A stretch of 64,000 bases of DNA from Candidatus Sulfopaludibacter sp. SbA3 (GCA_945890485.1 CAMDCN010000011.1:186001-250000); one strand, 5' to 3'. Counted from the stretch's first letter, positions 41,013 to 49,614 are shown. Notes: generated from the letters alone by a model not told the origin. Translations and numbers: made by a program.

Positions 41013-43736
41013 TCATGGTAACCCTACTGTATTGGAGTCCACGCCGTCGGCAGTAAGCGTCAGCAACTCACCAGGAGTGCCGCCGCGGATGTTGATTTGC
41101 TGCAGGCCGATGAACCCGGGCGCGAGGCCGGAGAAGAGCACTTCGCCGGCGCGGTTGCCAATCCGGGCCGTGACGGCGGCGGAGCCGAACCCGGTTCCGT
41201 AGATCTCGTAGATCGTCTCGCCGCGAGGGATCGCGGCGGCCAGGCCGGAAGCCGCGTCAAAGAAGATGCCGGGTTGGGCGGCGAGCACCGGGACTGTGAG
41301 CTCCGTCGTGCCGGCTGGATTGATGGCGGCGATCTCCGCGCTCGATCCGGCGAGGCCGGTGGGCACCGCGAAGTTCGCTTGCGTTTCGTTACTAAAGAAG
41401 ACGACGGCCGGGAAGCCGTTAACGGTGATCTCGGCTCCGCGCAGGTTGGCTCCGAAAGCCGTCGCAATGCCGCCCGGGACGATACCAGGACGGAAAGAAG
41501 CGGCATTGACCACGCCGTTGGCCGCGAGGGCGGGCATCCGGGCGACGCTGGCGGAGATGCCGGTGCCCGGTACGGTAATCTGTTCGACGCCGGGCGGGAA
41601 GGCGGCCACACCGTTCGCGTCGGTGGTGACGACGGTGTCGCCGGCGGCGAGCCGGAGGCCGGGATAGGGCAGTTCGTTGATGTCCTGGGCGCGGAAGACG
41701 GGTCCATCACCTGGTTCATCGACCGGTACGACGCTGAGGCCGGCGCCATCGGCGGGCAACACCTGGATGCGGGCTTCGACCGGCGCGTACTCCGTGGGGC
41801 CTTCAGCACGGAGCAGGTCGACGCCGGAGCGGCCGGCGGCAATCTCGACCGGGACACTGGTTTGACCGGCGGGGATGACGACACTGCCGGGCACAGTGAC
41901 GAGGCCGGACTCACTGCGAAGGGCGACCGTGACGGCGGTGGGGCTCGGACGATCGATCGAAAGCGAGGCGGTGGCGGCGCGTCCGGCCAGCAGGCCGGCG
42001 GCCGGTTCGACGTTCAGGCGCAGGTTGCGGCGGAAGGAGGTATCGAGGCTGGCGCGGCCACCGGAATAGCGGGTCCATGCCGCTTCGAGTTCGCGGCGAT
42101 AGAGGTCGACCTTGGCGAGTTCAGCAGCGGTGGGTGTGGTGCCGGTAGGCACGATGAGAACGAAGCCGATGCGGTAACGGCGCTGCTCGACCGTGTGATC
42201 AGGGGTCCGGCGGCCCTCGGCGGCTATGATCTCTTCCACTCCAATGTTGCGGCGGGTGCCGTCGAAGGTCATTCCCACGCGGGGAGCCGTCAGGGCGGGG
42301 GAGAGTCCGGAGTTCTGGACATAAAAGGTGGGGGGCACTTCGTTGGCGGGGCGCAGGCCCATCAGGTATTGATCAAGAGGAGAGAAGCCTTCGACCGTGG
42401 CTACGGTGCGGAAGCGGGGGCTGACTCCTTCACCGGCATCTTCGATCCGATTGCCTTCGAGGAGAGAGGCTTCGGAGTTGAACGTAAAGGCCCAGTGGAA
42501 GCCTTGGCGGCCAAGCATGGGTCGGCTGTTGCCCTCACGGTTCGAGGCGAAGGCGAGGAACAGGTGGCCCGCTTCATGCGCGACCACGGTGAGCCCGGTG
42601 TCGCCGGTGCCGGCGCGGGAAGGCATCAAGGCATTGGGATCGTCCGGGTACTGCGAGAGAGGCCCCATGTTCAAGACCGCTTGCAGGCGGTTAGGGGAAC
42701 CATACTCGCGTCCGGTATCCAGCAGGAAGTCGCCAATTCCTTTGCGGCGCGCGCGGACGCTGACTTGAAAGGCGATGGTGCCGCCGCCCGGGGAGACGCC
42801 CCCCGTATTGAAGAACGCGAAATAGTCAAAGGCATCGTCATGGTTCTCGTAGATCTTTTGTGCGGCCGTGACGAGATCGACGGAGGTGGTATCGCCGAAG
42901 CTTTCGCCGACGGTACCGGTGAAGATACGTTCGCTGCCAGTGTTGAAGCTGACGAGCGCGGAGGAGCCCTGCAGACCGCCGGGCGAGATGCCAACGACGG
43001 ACTCGGCGAGATTGACCTGGCTCCAGGCGAAGGCGATTGCGCCGTCAGGCGTCAGCGTGATTTGAAAAGTCTGCGGCTGGCCGAAGCCGAAGTCGCTGTA
43101 CTCGCGGACGCGCAGCCAAGTGACGCTGAAGCGCGTGGCGGAGCGAAAGATGTTGACGCCGTCGCCGTTGGCGGAGGGATCCAGGTCAGCGAACAAACCC
43201 GCGATGCGGGGGAGGCCGGAGTTAAGGCGCCCGAAGCTGCGGGCGCTCGTATCGACGTCGCCGCCACCGAAGCTCAGGTTGCCGTCGGAGTTGACCGAGA
43301 TTTTGGTGTACTCGGCGCCGTAGAAACGAAAGGGGAACGGAAGGTCGAGTTCGCGGGTGTCGTCGTCGCCGAGTTCGGCGATGCGATCTCCGACGGCAGC
43401 CGTGTTGATAGTGGCGGCGGCGGAGGTGAAACGGTAGCCGCTGTCGCTCGGAGTGAAGGTGACGCCGCGGTTGAGCAGGTTAAACGGGTTGCGCCGTGCG
43501 ACCACGCCGTCGGCATCGTCGAGCACCAGAATGTTTCCTTCGATCCGTGAAGCCGGCCGACCGGTGGCCGCCTTGAACTTGCCTCCGCGTATCGATTTGC
43601 GGTGGAGGTCGAGTTCCTCGTAAGTCTGGCCGGGATAAGTGCCGCACCAGGAAGTGTTGGATTTCGCTTCGGCGAGCCCGGCGAAAAACGGAACCAGCAG
43701 CGCGAGACTTGCGTAACGAAATATCGAGGGGCTCAT
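41013..43736 (-). CDS. Secreted metalloprotease-like protein with nidogen-like and Solibacter C-terminal domains
   Basis: A 907-residue protein. Signal peptide to about residue 24. A nidogen-like beta domain at about 115-280 (PFPFRFYGAEYTKISVNSDG, AGLFADLDPS). A putative zinc-protease segment with HEAGH at 387-391 (VVAHEAGHLFLAF); the third ligand is not obvious. A Calx-beta-like strand domain at about 640-720 (RPSPTAVTVALRSESGLVTV). The C-terminal 200 residues are the Ig-like domain characteristic of Solibacter-group proteins (NAASFRPGIVPGGIATAFG ... EIYGTGFGSAAVTARIG, PGFIGLQQINI). ATG at 43736 chosen: a TACAAT box ends 5 nt before it. The role may be extracellular adhesion or polymer attack. 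Confidence 0.8.
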   Translation of the reverse strand: MSPSIFRYASLALLVPFFAGLAEAKSNTSWCGTYPGQTYEELDLHRKSIRGGKFKAATGRPASRIEGNILVLDDADGVVARRNPFNLLNRGVTFTPSDSGYRFTSAAATINTAAVGDRIAELGDDDTRELDLPFPFRFYGAEYTKISVNSDGNLSFGGGDVDTSARSFGRLNSGLPRIAGLFADLDPSANGDGVNIFRSATRFSVTWLRVREYSDFGFGQPQTFQITLTPDGAIAFAWSQVNLAESVVGISPGGLQGSSALVSFNTGSERIFTGTVGESFGDTTSVDLVTAAQKIYENHDDAFDYFAFFNTGGVSPGGGTIAFQVSVRARRKGIGDFLLDTGREYGSPNRLQAVLNMGPLSQYPDDPNALMPSRAGTGDTGLTVVAHEAGHLFLAFASNREGNSRPMLGRQGFHWAFTFNSEASLLEGNRIEDAGEGVSPRFRTVATVEGFSPLDQYLMGLRPANEVPPTFYVQNSGLSPALTAPRVGMTFDGTRRNIGVEEIIAAEGRRTPDHTVEQRRYRIGFVLIVPTGTTPTAAELAKVDLYRRELEAAWTRYSGGRASLDTSFRRNLRLNVEPAAGLLAGRAATASLSIDRPSPTAVTVALRSESGLVTVPGSVVIPAGQTSVPVEIAAGRSGVDLLRAEGPTEYAPVEARIQVLPADGAGLSVVPVDEPGDGPVFRAQDINELPYPGLRLAAGDTVVTTDANGVAAFPPGVEQITVPGTGISASVARMPALAANGVVNAASFRPGIVPGGIATAFGANLRGAEITVNGFPAVVFFSNETQANFAVPTGLAGSSAEIAAINPAGTTELTVPVLAAQPGIFFDAASGLAAAIPRGETIYEIYGTGFGSAAVTARIGNRAGEVLFSGLAPGFIGLQQINIRGGTPGELLTLTADGVDSNTVGLP

Positions 43737-43741
43737 CCCCC

Positions 43742-43755
43742 ATTGTAAAATACAA
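43742..43755. promoter_or_regulatory. Overlapping divergent -10 boxes in a TTGTA-AAA-TACAA inverted repeat
   Basis: Inverted repeat TTGTA AAA TACAA (43743-43755) in the 39-nt gap. Minus-strand TACAAT (43747-43742) ends 5 nt before the metalloprotease ATG. Plus-strand TAAAAT (43746-43751) overlaps it by 2 nt and precedes the AIM24 gene, which has TGAGGA 9 nt before its ATG. A single regulator or polymerase footprint could control both genes. Confidence 0.4.
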
Positions 43756-43775
43756 CTTGCTGAGGATTTGTTTCG

Positions 43776-44633
43776 ATGGCGTTCTGTAATAAGTGTGGAG
43801 CGAATCAGGCGGACGATGCCAGATTCTGTTTCCAGTGCGGTACGCAAATGGGTGCAGCCGGTGGGGCCGTGGCCTATGTGCCGCAGCCGCTCGAGTATAC
43901 GATTCAAGGGGATAACCTCCAAGTGGCCCGCGTGAAATTGCAGCCCGGACAAGAGATATACGCGGAGGCGGGCAAGATGGTGTACAAGACACCGTCGGTG
44001 CAGTGGGAAACAAGGATGTCCGGGAACTCGATCGGCGAGAAGATCTGGGGCGCCTTGAAACGGAAACTCTCGGGTGAGTCTCTGTTCATGACCTACTTCC
44101 GGGCCAATGGGATGGGGGAAGTTGGATTTGCCGGATCGTATCCGGGCCGGATTCAGGCGTTTGACCTGCCGCCGGGCAAGAGCGTGTTGGTGCAGCGCGA
44201 CGGATTTCTGGCGGCACAGCCGACCGTTCAGTTAAGCATCGCGCTCGTGAAGAAGATTGGCAGCGGTTTGTTTGGCGGTGAAGGGTTTATTCTTCAGAAA
44301 TTGACTGGACCTGGGGTCGTGTTTATTCACGGCGGGGGCGACTTCATCGAGTTCAACCTGGCGCCGGGCGAAATGCTGCAGGTCGACACCGGTTGTATTG
44401 TGGCGTTTGAAGATACGGTGCAGTACGACATTCAATTTGTGGGCGGGATCAAAACGGCGATCTTCGGCGGCGAGGGTCTGTTTCTCGCTACTCTGACAGG
44501 ACCGGGGCGGGCGATTGTGCAATCCATGACGCTGAGCAAGCTGCGGCGTGAACTGGCGCCTTCGGCCACCGGCGGCGGCGATGAACGAAGCGCCCTCGGA
44601 GCGATTACAGGGATTTTTGGTTCGGATGACTAA
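43776..44633 (+). CDS. Zinc-ribbon AIM24 / TIGR00266-type protein
   Basis: A 285-residue protein. Residues 4-21 form a zinc ribbon (CNKC ... CFQC, Cys4/7/18/21). The rest is an AIM24 (TIGR00266, formerly DUF124) beta-rich domain with repeats: LQPGQEIYAEAGKMVYK, FVGGIKTAIFGGEGLFLATL and LTGPGRAIVQSM. The glycine-rich FGGEGF repeats are characteristic. Mitochondrial AIM24 affects membrane organisation; bacterial roles are unknown. The fusion of a zinc ribbon to AIM24 is a variant. TGAGGA 9 nt before ATG; last 8 nt overlap the GAF-like gene. Confidence 0.87.
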   Translation: MAFCNKCGANQADDARFCFQCGTQMGAAGGAVAYVPQPLEYTIQGDNLQVARVKLQPGQEIYAEAGKMVYKTPSVQWETRMSGNSIGEKIWGALKRKLSGESLFMTYFRANGMGEVGFAGSYPGRIQAFDLPPGKSVLVQRDGFLAAQPTVQLSIALVKKIGSGLFGGEGFILQKLTGPGVVFIHGGGDFIEFNLAPGEMLQVDTGCIVAFEDTVQYDIQFVGGIKTAIFGGEGLFLATLTGPGRAIVQSMTLSKLRRELAPSATGGGDERSALGAITGIFGSDD

Positions 44634-45441
44634 TACGCAGATAGCGCAGATTCGCGACGAAGTGGCGGCCCTATTGAGCAGCCGGCTGGCGGCGGTGCCA
44701 ACGGAGGCCGCCGCGCTGCAGCGAGCGGCCCGGGCGCTGCGGCAATCGGAATCGATTGACCAATGGATTCAGATTGTGGCCGATGCCGCGGCGGCGTTTG
44801 CTCCTCGGGTGGCTTTGTTTTCCATCGATGGCGACCGCGTGGTGGCCAAGGCGTTGCGAGGGCCGGGCGAATTGCCGGCGGAGCCGCTGGCGCTGGCCGA
44901 AGCGCCGGCGCTGCAGCAGGTGATCGATACGAAAGAGTTGGTAGTGTGTTTGACGGCGGCTTCGCAGTTGGGCGCCGCGCTGTTCACTCCGGTGCTGGCC
45001 AAGCGGGCACATCTGTTGCCGGTGGTGGGGAAGTCGAGGGTGCTGGGGATTCTGTATGCCGAGGGCGATGCGAACCTGCCGGCGCTGGAGACGTTGACGT
45101 CGCTGGCGGCCGGGTCGCTCGAACTGCGAAAGGTGAATGGATCGGCGCCGCTGATTCAGCCGGCGGCGGCGGAGCCGGAGCACCGTCATCCGGTGGAGCT
45201 GGCGCCCGCTCCTGCCCTTGTCGTGACCGAAAGTGTGGACTGGCGGGCCAAGCGCGGGGCCAGCGTGGCGGTGGCGAAATTGATTCTGCAGAACAGCGAG
45301 ACACTGGCCGAAGGGCGGGCGCGCAACAAGGTCTACGCTGCTTTGCGGTTGCCGATTGAGGCGGCACGGCTCGATTTTCGGGACCGGTTCCCGGGCAAGG
45401 AAAGCTACCTGGAAGCCGAGTTCGACGCGCGGCTGTTCTAG
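44626..45441 (+). CDS. GAF-like domain protein
   Basis: A 271-residue protein. Residues about 45-185 (IDQWIQIVADAAAAFAPRVA, VLAKRAHLLPVVGKSRVLGI, LYAEGDAN, LETLTSLAAGSLEL) have the GAF small-molecule-sensing fold. The N-terminal helix and C-terminal helical part (RARNKVYAALRLPIEAARLD) surround it. No kinase or cyclase domain is attached, so it may be a sensor or regulatory partner. ATG at 44626 overlaps the AIM24 stop by 8 nt (ATGACTAA), so expression is coupled. It shares CTAG with the convergent propeller. Confidence 0.7.
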   Translation: MTNTQIAQIRDEVAALLSSRLAAVPTEAAALQRAARALRQSESIDQWIQIVADAAAAFAPRVALFSIDGDRVVAKALRGPGELPAEPLALAEAPALQQVIDTKELVVCLTAASQLGAALFTPVLAKRAHLLPVVGKSRVLGILYAEGDANLPALETLTSLAAGSLELRKVNGSAPLIQPAAAEPEHRHPVELAPAPALVVTESVDWRAKRGASVAVAKLILQNSETLAEGRARNKVYAALRLPIEAARLDFRDRFPGKESYLEAEFDARLF

Positions 45442-46388
45442 TGAAGTTCCATGGCCGGATCCGGTGAGAAGCCCTTGTTCAGGGTCCACTCCTTCACGAT
45501 CCGTCGAGCCGCGAGATCGATCGTGTAGACCTTGTCGAGGTTCTCGTTGGAAGCGTAGGCCAGTTTGCCGTCGGGGCTTAAGTGGAGGCTGACGATTTGG
45601 CCGAGCGGGGCGGGGAGTTCGACTCGGCCCGCTACCTTGCCAGTGTTCGTGTCGGTCCAGCCGACAGCCTTTTCATCGAGCAGGCCATAGACGACGTAGC
45701 GGTTGTCGGGGGTGACGTCAATGCGGACGGGGCCGGGGCCGGAGTCGAGCGTGCGGACCACTTTGTGTGTGGCGGTGTCGATTTCGGCGATGCCTTTGCC
45801 GTCGCGCTGGCAGACGTAGAGGCGCTTACCGTCAGGCGAAAGGATGCTGCCTTCGGGGCGTGGGCCGGTGGGGATGAGCTTCACTTCACCGGTGGCGAGA
45901 TGGATGGCGGAGACGTTCGAGGAAGTTGAGTTGGAAACCCAGGCCCACTGGCCGTCGCGGCTGGCCGTAACCATGTGCGCCGTTTTGCCCTGCGTTTGGT
46001 AAGTGCGAAGGATGGTGCGTTTGGCCGGGTCAACGAGGAGTAGCGCGTCGGGGAGTTCGGTGGAGATGAGCAGGTTGCCGTTGGGCAGGCGGGCGATGCC
46101 GTGGGGCCGGCGATACTGGCCGGTAGAGATTTCGCCGATCTTTTCGCGGCGCTCGAGATCGATGATCGAAACTGTGTTGCCGCCTTGGCCAGCCTGCTCG
46201 ATGCGCATAGTGCCGTTGTCGGTGGTGAAGAGCAGTTTGCCATCGGCGGAGCGGACCATTTCGTGAGGATGGGCGTTGACGGCCACCTTTTTCTCGAGCT
46301 TTCCATCGGCGGAGTAGAAGCCGAGGGAGCTATCGCCCTTATGGAGGACGAGCCACGTGGAGGCGGCAAGGAGGAGAAGAGACGGCAT
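45438..46388 (-). CDS. YVTN/lactonase-type beta-propeller protein
   Basis: A 316-residue secreted seven-bladed propeller of the YVTN type (signal MPSLLLLAASTWLVLH, then GDSSLGFYSADGKLEKKV). Repeats include GAKLLFTTDNG-like blades such as MVRSADGKLLFTTDNGTM, LSPDGKRLYVCQRDGKGIAE and LSPDGKLAYASNENLDKVYT. Relatives are lactonases or surface-binding proteins; no catalytic residues can be assigned. It follows the sulfatase gene (3-nt gap), so it may be a substrate-binding companion. Confidence 0.82.
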   Translation of the reverse strand: MPSLLLLAASTWLVLHKGDSSLGFYSADGKLEKKVAVNAHPHEMVRSADGKLLFTTDNGTMRIEQAGQGGNTVSIIDLERREKIGEISTGQYRRPHGIARLPNGNLLISTELPDALLLVDPAKRTILRTYQTQGKTAHMVTASRDGQWAWVSNSTSSNVSAIHLATGEVKLIPTGPRPEGSILSPDGKRLYVCQRDGKGIAEIDTATHKVVRTLDSGPGPVRIDVTPDNRYVVYGLLDEKAVGWTDTNTGKVAGRVELPAPLGQIVSLHLSPDGKLAYASNENLDKVYTIDLAARRIVKEWTLNKGFSPDPAMELH

Positions 46389-46391
46389 GGG

Positions 46392-47855
46392 CTATTTTCC
46401 CTTTCTGCGGTACGTATTGGTGTTGAAATCGAAATCGAATTCGGTGCGCTGGGGTTGGGCCTTCGCGTTGGTGGTGGGCATGTAGCGGGCGAGTTCCGCC
46501 TTCAGCTTGGTGTGGGCCGGGTCGCCGGCGAGGTTGCGCCATTCGTTGGGATCGGCCACGCAATCGTACAGCTCTTCGGTGTTGTCGCGGTAACGGATGT
46601 AGCGCCAGCGCTCTGTACGGACGGCGTGGTTGCCTTCGAGATAGGTGATGACGGCAGGCGGGCGCTTGGCTTTCGGGTTGCGGAGTTGGGGCACGAGGCT
46701 GAGCCCTTCGTTGCGCGGGTTTTTGGGCAAGCCGCAAAGGTCAAGGACCGTGGGATAGAGATCGAGCAGACTGACCGCCTGGGTACGGGTGACCCCGGGC
46801 TTGGACGTGCCAGGCCCGGCGATGATGAGCGGGATGTGGGTCGACCGTTGCCACAATGTCGACTTGTGCCAATGCTGTTTTTCTCCGAGGTGCCAGCCGT
46901 TGTCGCTCCAGAAAACGATGACGGTGTTCTTGGCGTGGGCCGACTTGTCGAGCGCGTCGAGGAGTTGGCCGACCATGGCGTCGGCGAAAGTGACGCAGGC
47001 GAGATAGGAGCGGACGGCGTCTTTGTGCTTGCCCGTGGCGACGATGCGTTCGTGCTCGGAGCGGCGGAAGGCGGCGAACTCCTGGCCGATCTTGGGAACG
47101 TCGTTGAGGTCGTCGGCGGGGGCTTCGGGGAGGGTGACCTTCTCTGGTGGGTAGAGGTCGAAGTACTTCTGCGGGGCGTACATCGGGATGTGCGGATGCC
47201 ACAAGCCGATGGCGAGGAAGAAGGGTTTGGCGTGCGATTTCGCGAGGAACTTCGAGCCGAACTCGATGGCGCGCTGGTCGCCATAGGCCTGTTCCTGATA
47301 GGGCAGGACGCCCCAATCGAATTCGCCCTGGAAATTATCGAGGCCGTTCAACGGAATGCCTGGAGGGGCGGGGATGCGCTTGTTCCAGGGGTACCAGTCG
47401 GCGCGGCGATACCAGGGGTCGTCGAAGACCTGGAGTTGGAACTCGTCCCATTGCGAGGGCGGATTGTTGCCGGCGGTGTGATGGAATATTTTGCCGGCGC
47501 CGGCGACGTGGTAGCCGTTCTGCTTGAAGTACATGGGCAGTGTCAGGGCATCGGGAAGGACCGGCGGCCAGAACTGGTCGTTGTTGTACATGCCCGTCGT
47601 GGACGGGCGCTGGCCCAAGAGCAGGGCGGCCCGGGAGGGGTTGCAGAGCGGCGAGGCGCAGTGCGCATTCGCGAAGAGGACGCCGCGTTTGGCGAGGCGA
47701 TCAATGTTCGGCGTCTGCACGCCGGGATAGCCGCGCAGGCAGCCAACCCAATCGTTCATGTCGTCAACCGAAACGAAGAGGACGTTGGGCCGGGACGGAG
47801 CGGCAGCGGCGGACGCTGCGGCGGCAGAGGCGAGGAAGGCGCGGCGGGTAAGCAT
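46392..47855 (-). CDS. Tat-exported sulfatase
   Basis: A 487-residue type I sulfatase of the iduronate-2-sulfatase-like group. Twin-arginine start MLTRRAFLASAAAASAAAA; N-terminal VLFVSVDDMNDWVGC (metal Asp31-Asp32); C-x-P-S-R motif at Cys71 (CNPSRAALLLG) for formylglycine conversion; later PFFLAIGLWHPHIPM, VIVFWSDNGWHLGEKQHWHK and C-terminal IRYRDNTEELYDCVADPNEW. It hydrolyses sulfate esters, probably on polysaccharides. The activating enzyme (FGE or anSME) is not in the window. Followed by the YVTN propeller. Confidence 0.93.
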   Translation of the reverse strand: MLTRRAFLASAAAASAAAAPSRPNVLFVSVDDMNDWVGCLRGYPGVQTPNIDRLAKRGVLFANAHCASPLCNPSRAALLLGQRPSTTGMYNNDQFWPPVLPDALTLPMYFKQNGYHVAGAGKIFHHTAGNNPPSQWDEFQLQVFDDPWYRRADWYPWNKRIPAPPGIPLNGLDNFQGEFDWGVLPYQEQAYGDQRAIEFGSKFLAKSHAKPFFLAIGLWHPHIPMYAPQKYFDLYPPEKVTLPEAPADDLNDVPKIGQEFAAFRRSEHERIVATGKHKDAVRSYLACVTFADAMVGQLLDALDKSAHAKNTVIVFWSDNGWHLGEKQHWHKSTLWQRSTHIPLIIAGPGTSKPGVTRTQAVSLLDLYPTVLDLCGLPKNPRNEGLSLVPQLRNPKAKRPPAVITYLEGNHAVRTERWRYIRYRDNTEELYDCVADPNEWRNLAGDPAHTKLKAELARYMPTTNAKAQPQRTEFDFDFNTNTYRRKGK

Positions 47856-47876
47856 GTTCCCGCAGATTATATCCGG

Positions 47877-48506
47877 TTAGCTCTTCAGGCGGACGAGGTA
47901 GACGGCGGTCTCCGCGAGCAAGTTCGGCAACATCTTTACTTCGCGATTGTCATCGAGGAAAACCCGCTTCTCGATGTTCCAGTTCTCTTTCGCGGCGAGG
48001 ATCTCAAAATCGTCGACGGTGAAGAAATGAATGTTGGGCGAGTCGTACCATTCGTGCGGAAACCGAGTGGTTTTTGGGGCGCGGCCCGTCAGCAAATGCG
48101 CGAGGCGGACGCGCCAGTGGCCGAAGTTCGGGAAGGCGACGATGGCCCGGCGGCCGACGCGCAGCATCTCGTTCATCACCTGCAAGGGGCGGCGCACTTC
48201 TTGCAGTGTCTGGCTGAGGATGACGTAGTCGAAGGCGCCATCGGGGTAGTCGGCCAGGCACTCTTCGAGATTGCCCTGGTAGCAACTGACGCCCTTGGCG
48301 ATGGCCTTCTGCACCTTGGCGGCGTCCATCTCGACTCCTCGCGCGTCGACGTCTTTGTTCTCGGCGAGCCAACTCAGCAGTTCGCCGTCGCCGCAGCCGA
48401 GGTCGAGGACGCAGGTTTGCGGGGCGACGATTTCACTAAAGATCGCGTAGTCGCCGCGGCCGAGCAGGTTGCGCACAAAGGGATCGGTTCTCTGGGCTGC
48501 GGTCAT
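47877..48506 (-). CDS. metW: MetW, methionine biosynthesis protein
   Basis: A 209-residue Rossmann-fold protein with SAM-binding VLDLGCGDGELLSWLAE and conserved GVEMDAAKVQKAIAKG, SQTLQEVRRPLQVMNEMLRV and FPNFGHWRVRLAHLL, all MetW family blocks. MetW works with MetX; in bacteria with the metXW pair it is required for homoserine acyltransferase function. ATG at 48506 overlaps the metX stop (ATGA), the standard arrangement. Stops 21 nt before the sulfatase start. Confidence 0.93.
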   Translation of the reverse strand: MTAAQRTDPFVRNLLGRGDYAIFSEIVAPQTCVLDLGCGDGELLSWLAENKDVDARGVEMDAAKVQKAIAKGVSCYQGNLEECLADYPDGAFDYVILSQTLQEVRRPLQVMNEMLRVGRRAIVAFPNFGHWRVRLAHLLTGRAPKTTRFPHEWYDSPNIHFFTVDDFEILAAKENWNIEKRVFLDDNREVKMLPNLLAETAVYLVRLKS

Positions 48507-49594
48507 CGGCGGTTCACTCCTTTCGTGACGCGGTGCAGGAAGCCCTTCACGATCTCGGTCTGCTCTTCCACTTCGACGAGGAAGGCGTCGTGGCCGTACT
48601 TCGACGTGAGTTCGATATAGGCGACGTCCTGGTTGCGGCGGCGCAGGGCGTTGACCACCTCCTGCGATTGATAGGACGGGTAAAGCCAATCGGAGGTGAA
48701 GCTGATGACGAGGAACTTGGTCTTCGATCGTTCGAGCACGGCGGTGAGCGATTGCTGGCCGCCGGCGAGATCGAACAGGTCCATCGCTTTCGTGATGTAG
48801 AGATACGAGTTCGCGTCAAAGCGATCGACGAACTGGCTGCCGCGGTAGCGGAGATAGCTTTCGACTTCGAAGATGCCTTGATCCTCGCGCTGGCGGCGGC
48901 CGAACTTCTGGCGCATCGACTCATCGCTCATGTAGGTGATGTGGCCCACCATGCGGGCGACGGAGAGGCCGCGGCCGGGTAGTTTGCCGCCGTAGTAGTT
49001 GCCGTTGTTCCAGTCAGGATCGGCCATGATCGCCTGGCGGCCGACTTCGTTGAAGGCGATCTGCTGGGCGCTATGGCGCGGCGTGGTGGCGATGGGAATG
49101 GCCGAGGCGACGCGGTCGGGATAGCGGGCCGCCCATTCGAGCACCTGCATGCCGCCCATGGAGCCGCCGGCGACGCAGAGCAACCGCTCGATGCCGAGGG
49201 CTGCGATCAGCTTGGCCTGCAGGCGCACCATGTCGCCGATGGTGATGACCGGGAAGGTCATGCCGAAGACTTCGCCGGTGGCGGGGTCGATGGAGCCGGG
49301 CCCGGTGGTGCCGCGGCAGCCGCCAAGCACGTTCGAGCAGATGACAAAATGCTGATCGGTATCGAAGCCCTTGTCCGGGCCGATCATGCTGTCCCACCAG
49401 CCTTTTTGCTGGGTTTGCGGGTCAATTCCGGCCGCGTGGGCGTCACCCGAAAAGGCGTGCGTGATGAGGATGGCGTTCGAACGCTCGGCGTTCAACGTTC
49501 CGTATGTTTGGTAAGCGACGTCGACTGGAGCGAGGGTGACCCCACAATCAAGCTCCAAGGAATCGAATCGCCTCGTCTGCGTGGAAACGACCAT
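48503..49594 (-). CDS. metX: Homoserine O-acyltransferase
   Basis: A 363-residue alpha/beta hydrolase-fold enzyme that acylates homoserine in methionine synthesis. Landmarks: VAYQTYGTLNAERSNAILI, NVLGGCRGTTGPGSIDPATG, nucleophile VAGGSMGGMQVLEW with Ser145, and His in KYGHDAFLVE near 344. The sequence fits the acetyl-CoA type, though some MetX proteins prefer succinyl-CoA. No SAM riboswitch fits: the divergent gene begins 26 nt upstream. Expression probably uses TATCCT in the shared promoter. Confidence 0.94.
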   Translation of the reverse strand: MVVSTQTRRFDSLELDCGVTLAPVDVAYQTYGTLNAERSNAILITHAFSGDAHAAGIDPQTQQKGWWDSMIGPDKGFDTDQHFVICSNVLGGCRGTTGPGSIDPATGEVFGMTFPVITIGDMVRLQAKLIAALGIERLLCVAGGSMGGMQVLEWAARYPDRVASAIPIATTPRHSAQQIAFNEVGRQAIMADPDWNNGNYYGGKLPGRGLSVARMVGHITYMSDESMRQKFGRRQREDQGIFEVESYLRYRGSQFVDRFDANSYLYITKAMDLFDLAGGQQSLTAVLERSKTKFLVISFTSDWLYPSYQSQEVVNALRRRNQDVAYIELTSKYGHDAFLVEVEEQTEIVKGFLHRVTKGVNRR

Positions 49595-49607
49595 GACTGG
49601 AATCCCT

Positions 49608-49614
49608 TAGGATA
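49608..49614. promoter_or_regulatory. Symmetric -10 element (TAGGATA) between metX and the ceramidase-like gene
   Basis: Plus TAGGAT (49608-49613) is followed by 7 nt and the ATG of the ceramidase-like gene. Minus TATCCT (49614-49609) lies 14 nt before the metX ATG, and AAGGG sits in that leader. Five bases are shared by the two boxes. The gap is only 26 nt. Confidence 0.42.

Noticed and set aside
41097-43550. Plus-strand open frame (about 817 codons) antisense to the metalloprotease-like gene
   Set aside because: Low-complexity Gly/Asp/Ala composition and no start signal; the minus frame has a signal peptide and recognisable domains.
46101-48620. Long plus-strand open frame (about 839 codons) antisense to the propeller, sulfatase, MetW and metX genes
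   Set aside because: Four well-supported minus-strand genes cover it. Its translation is Gly/Arg/Val/Ala-rich without domains, signal or ribosome site, as expected of mirror frames in GC-rich DNA.
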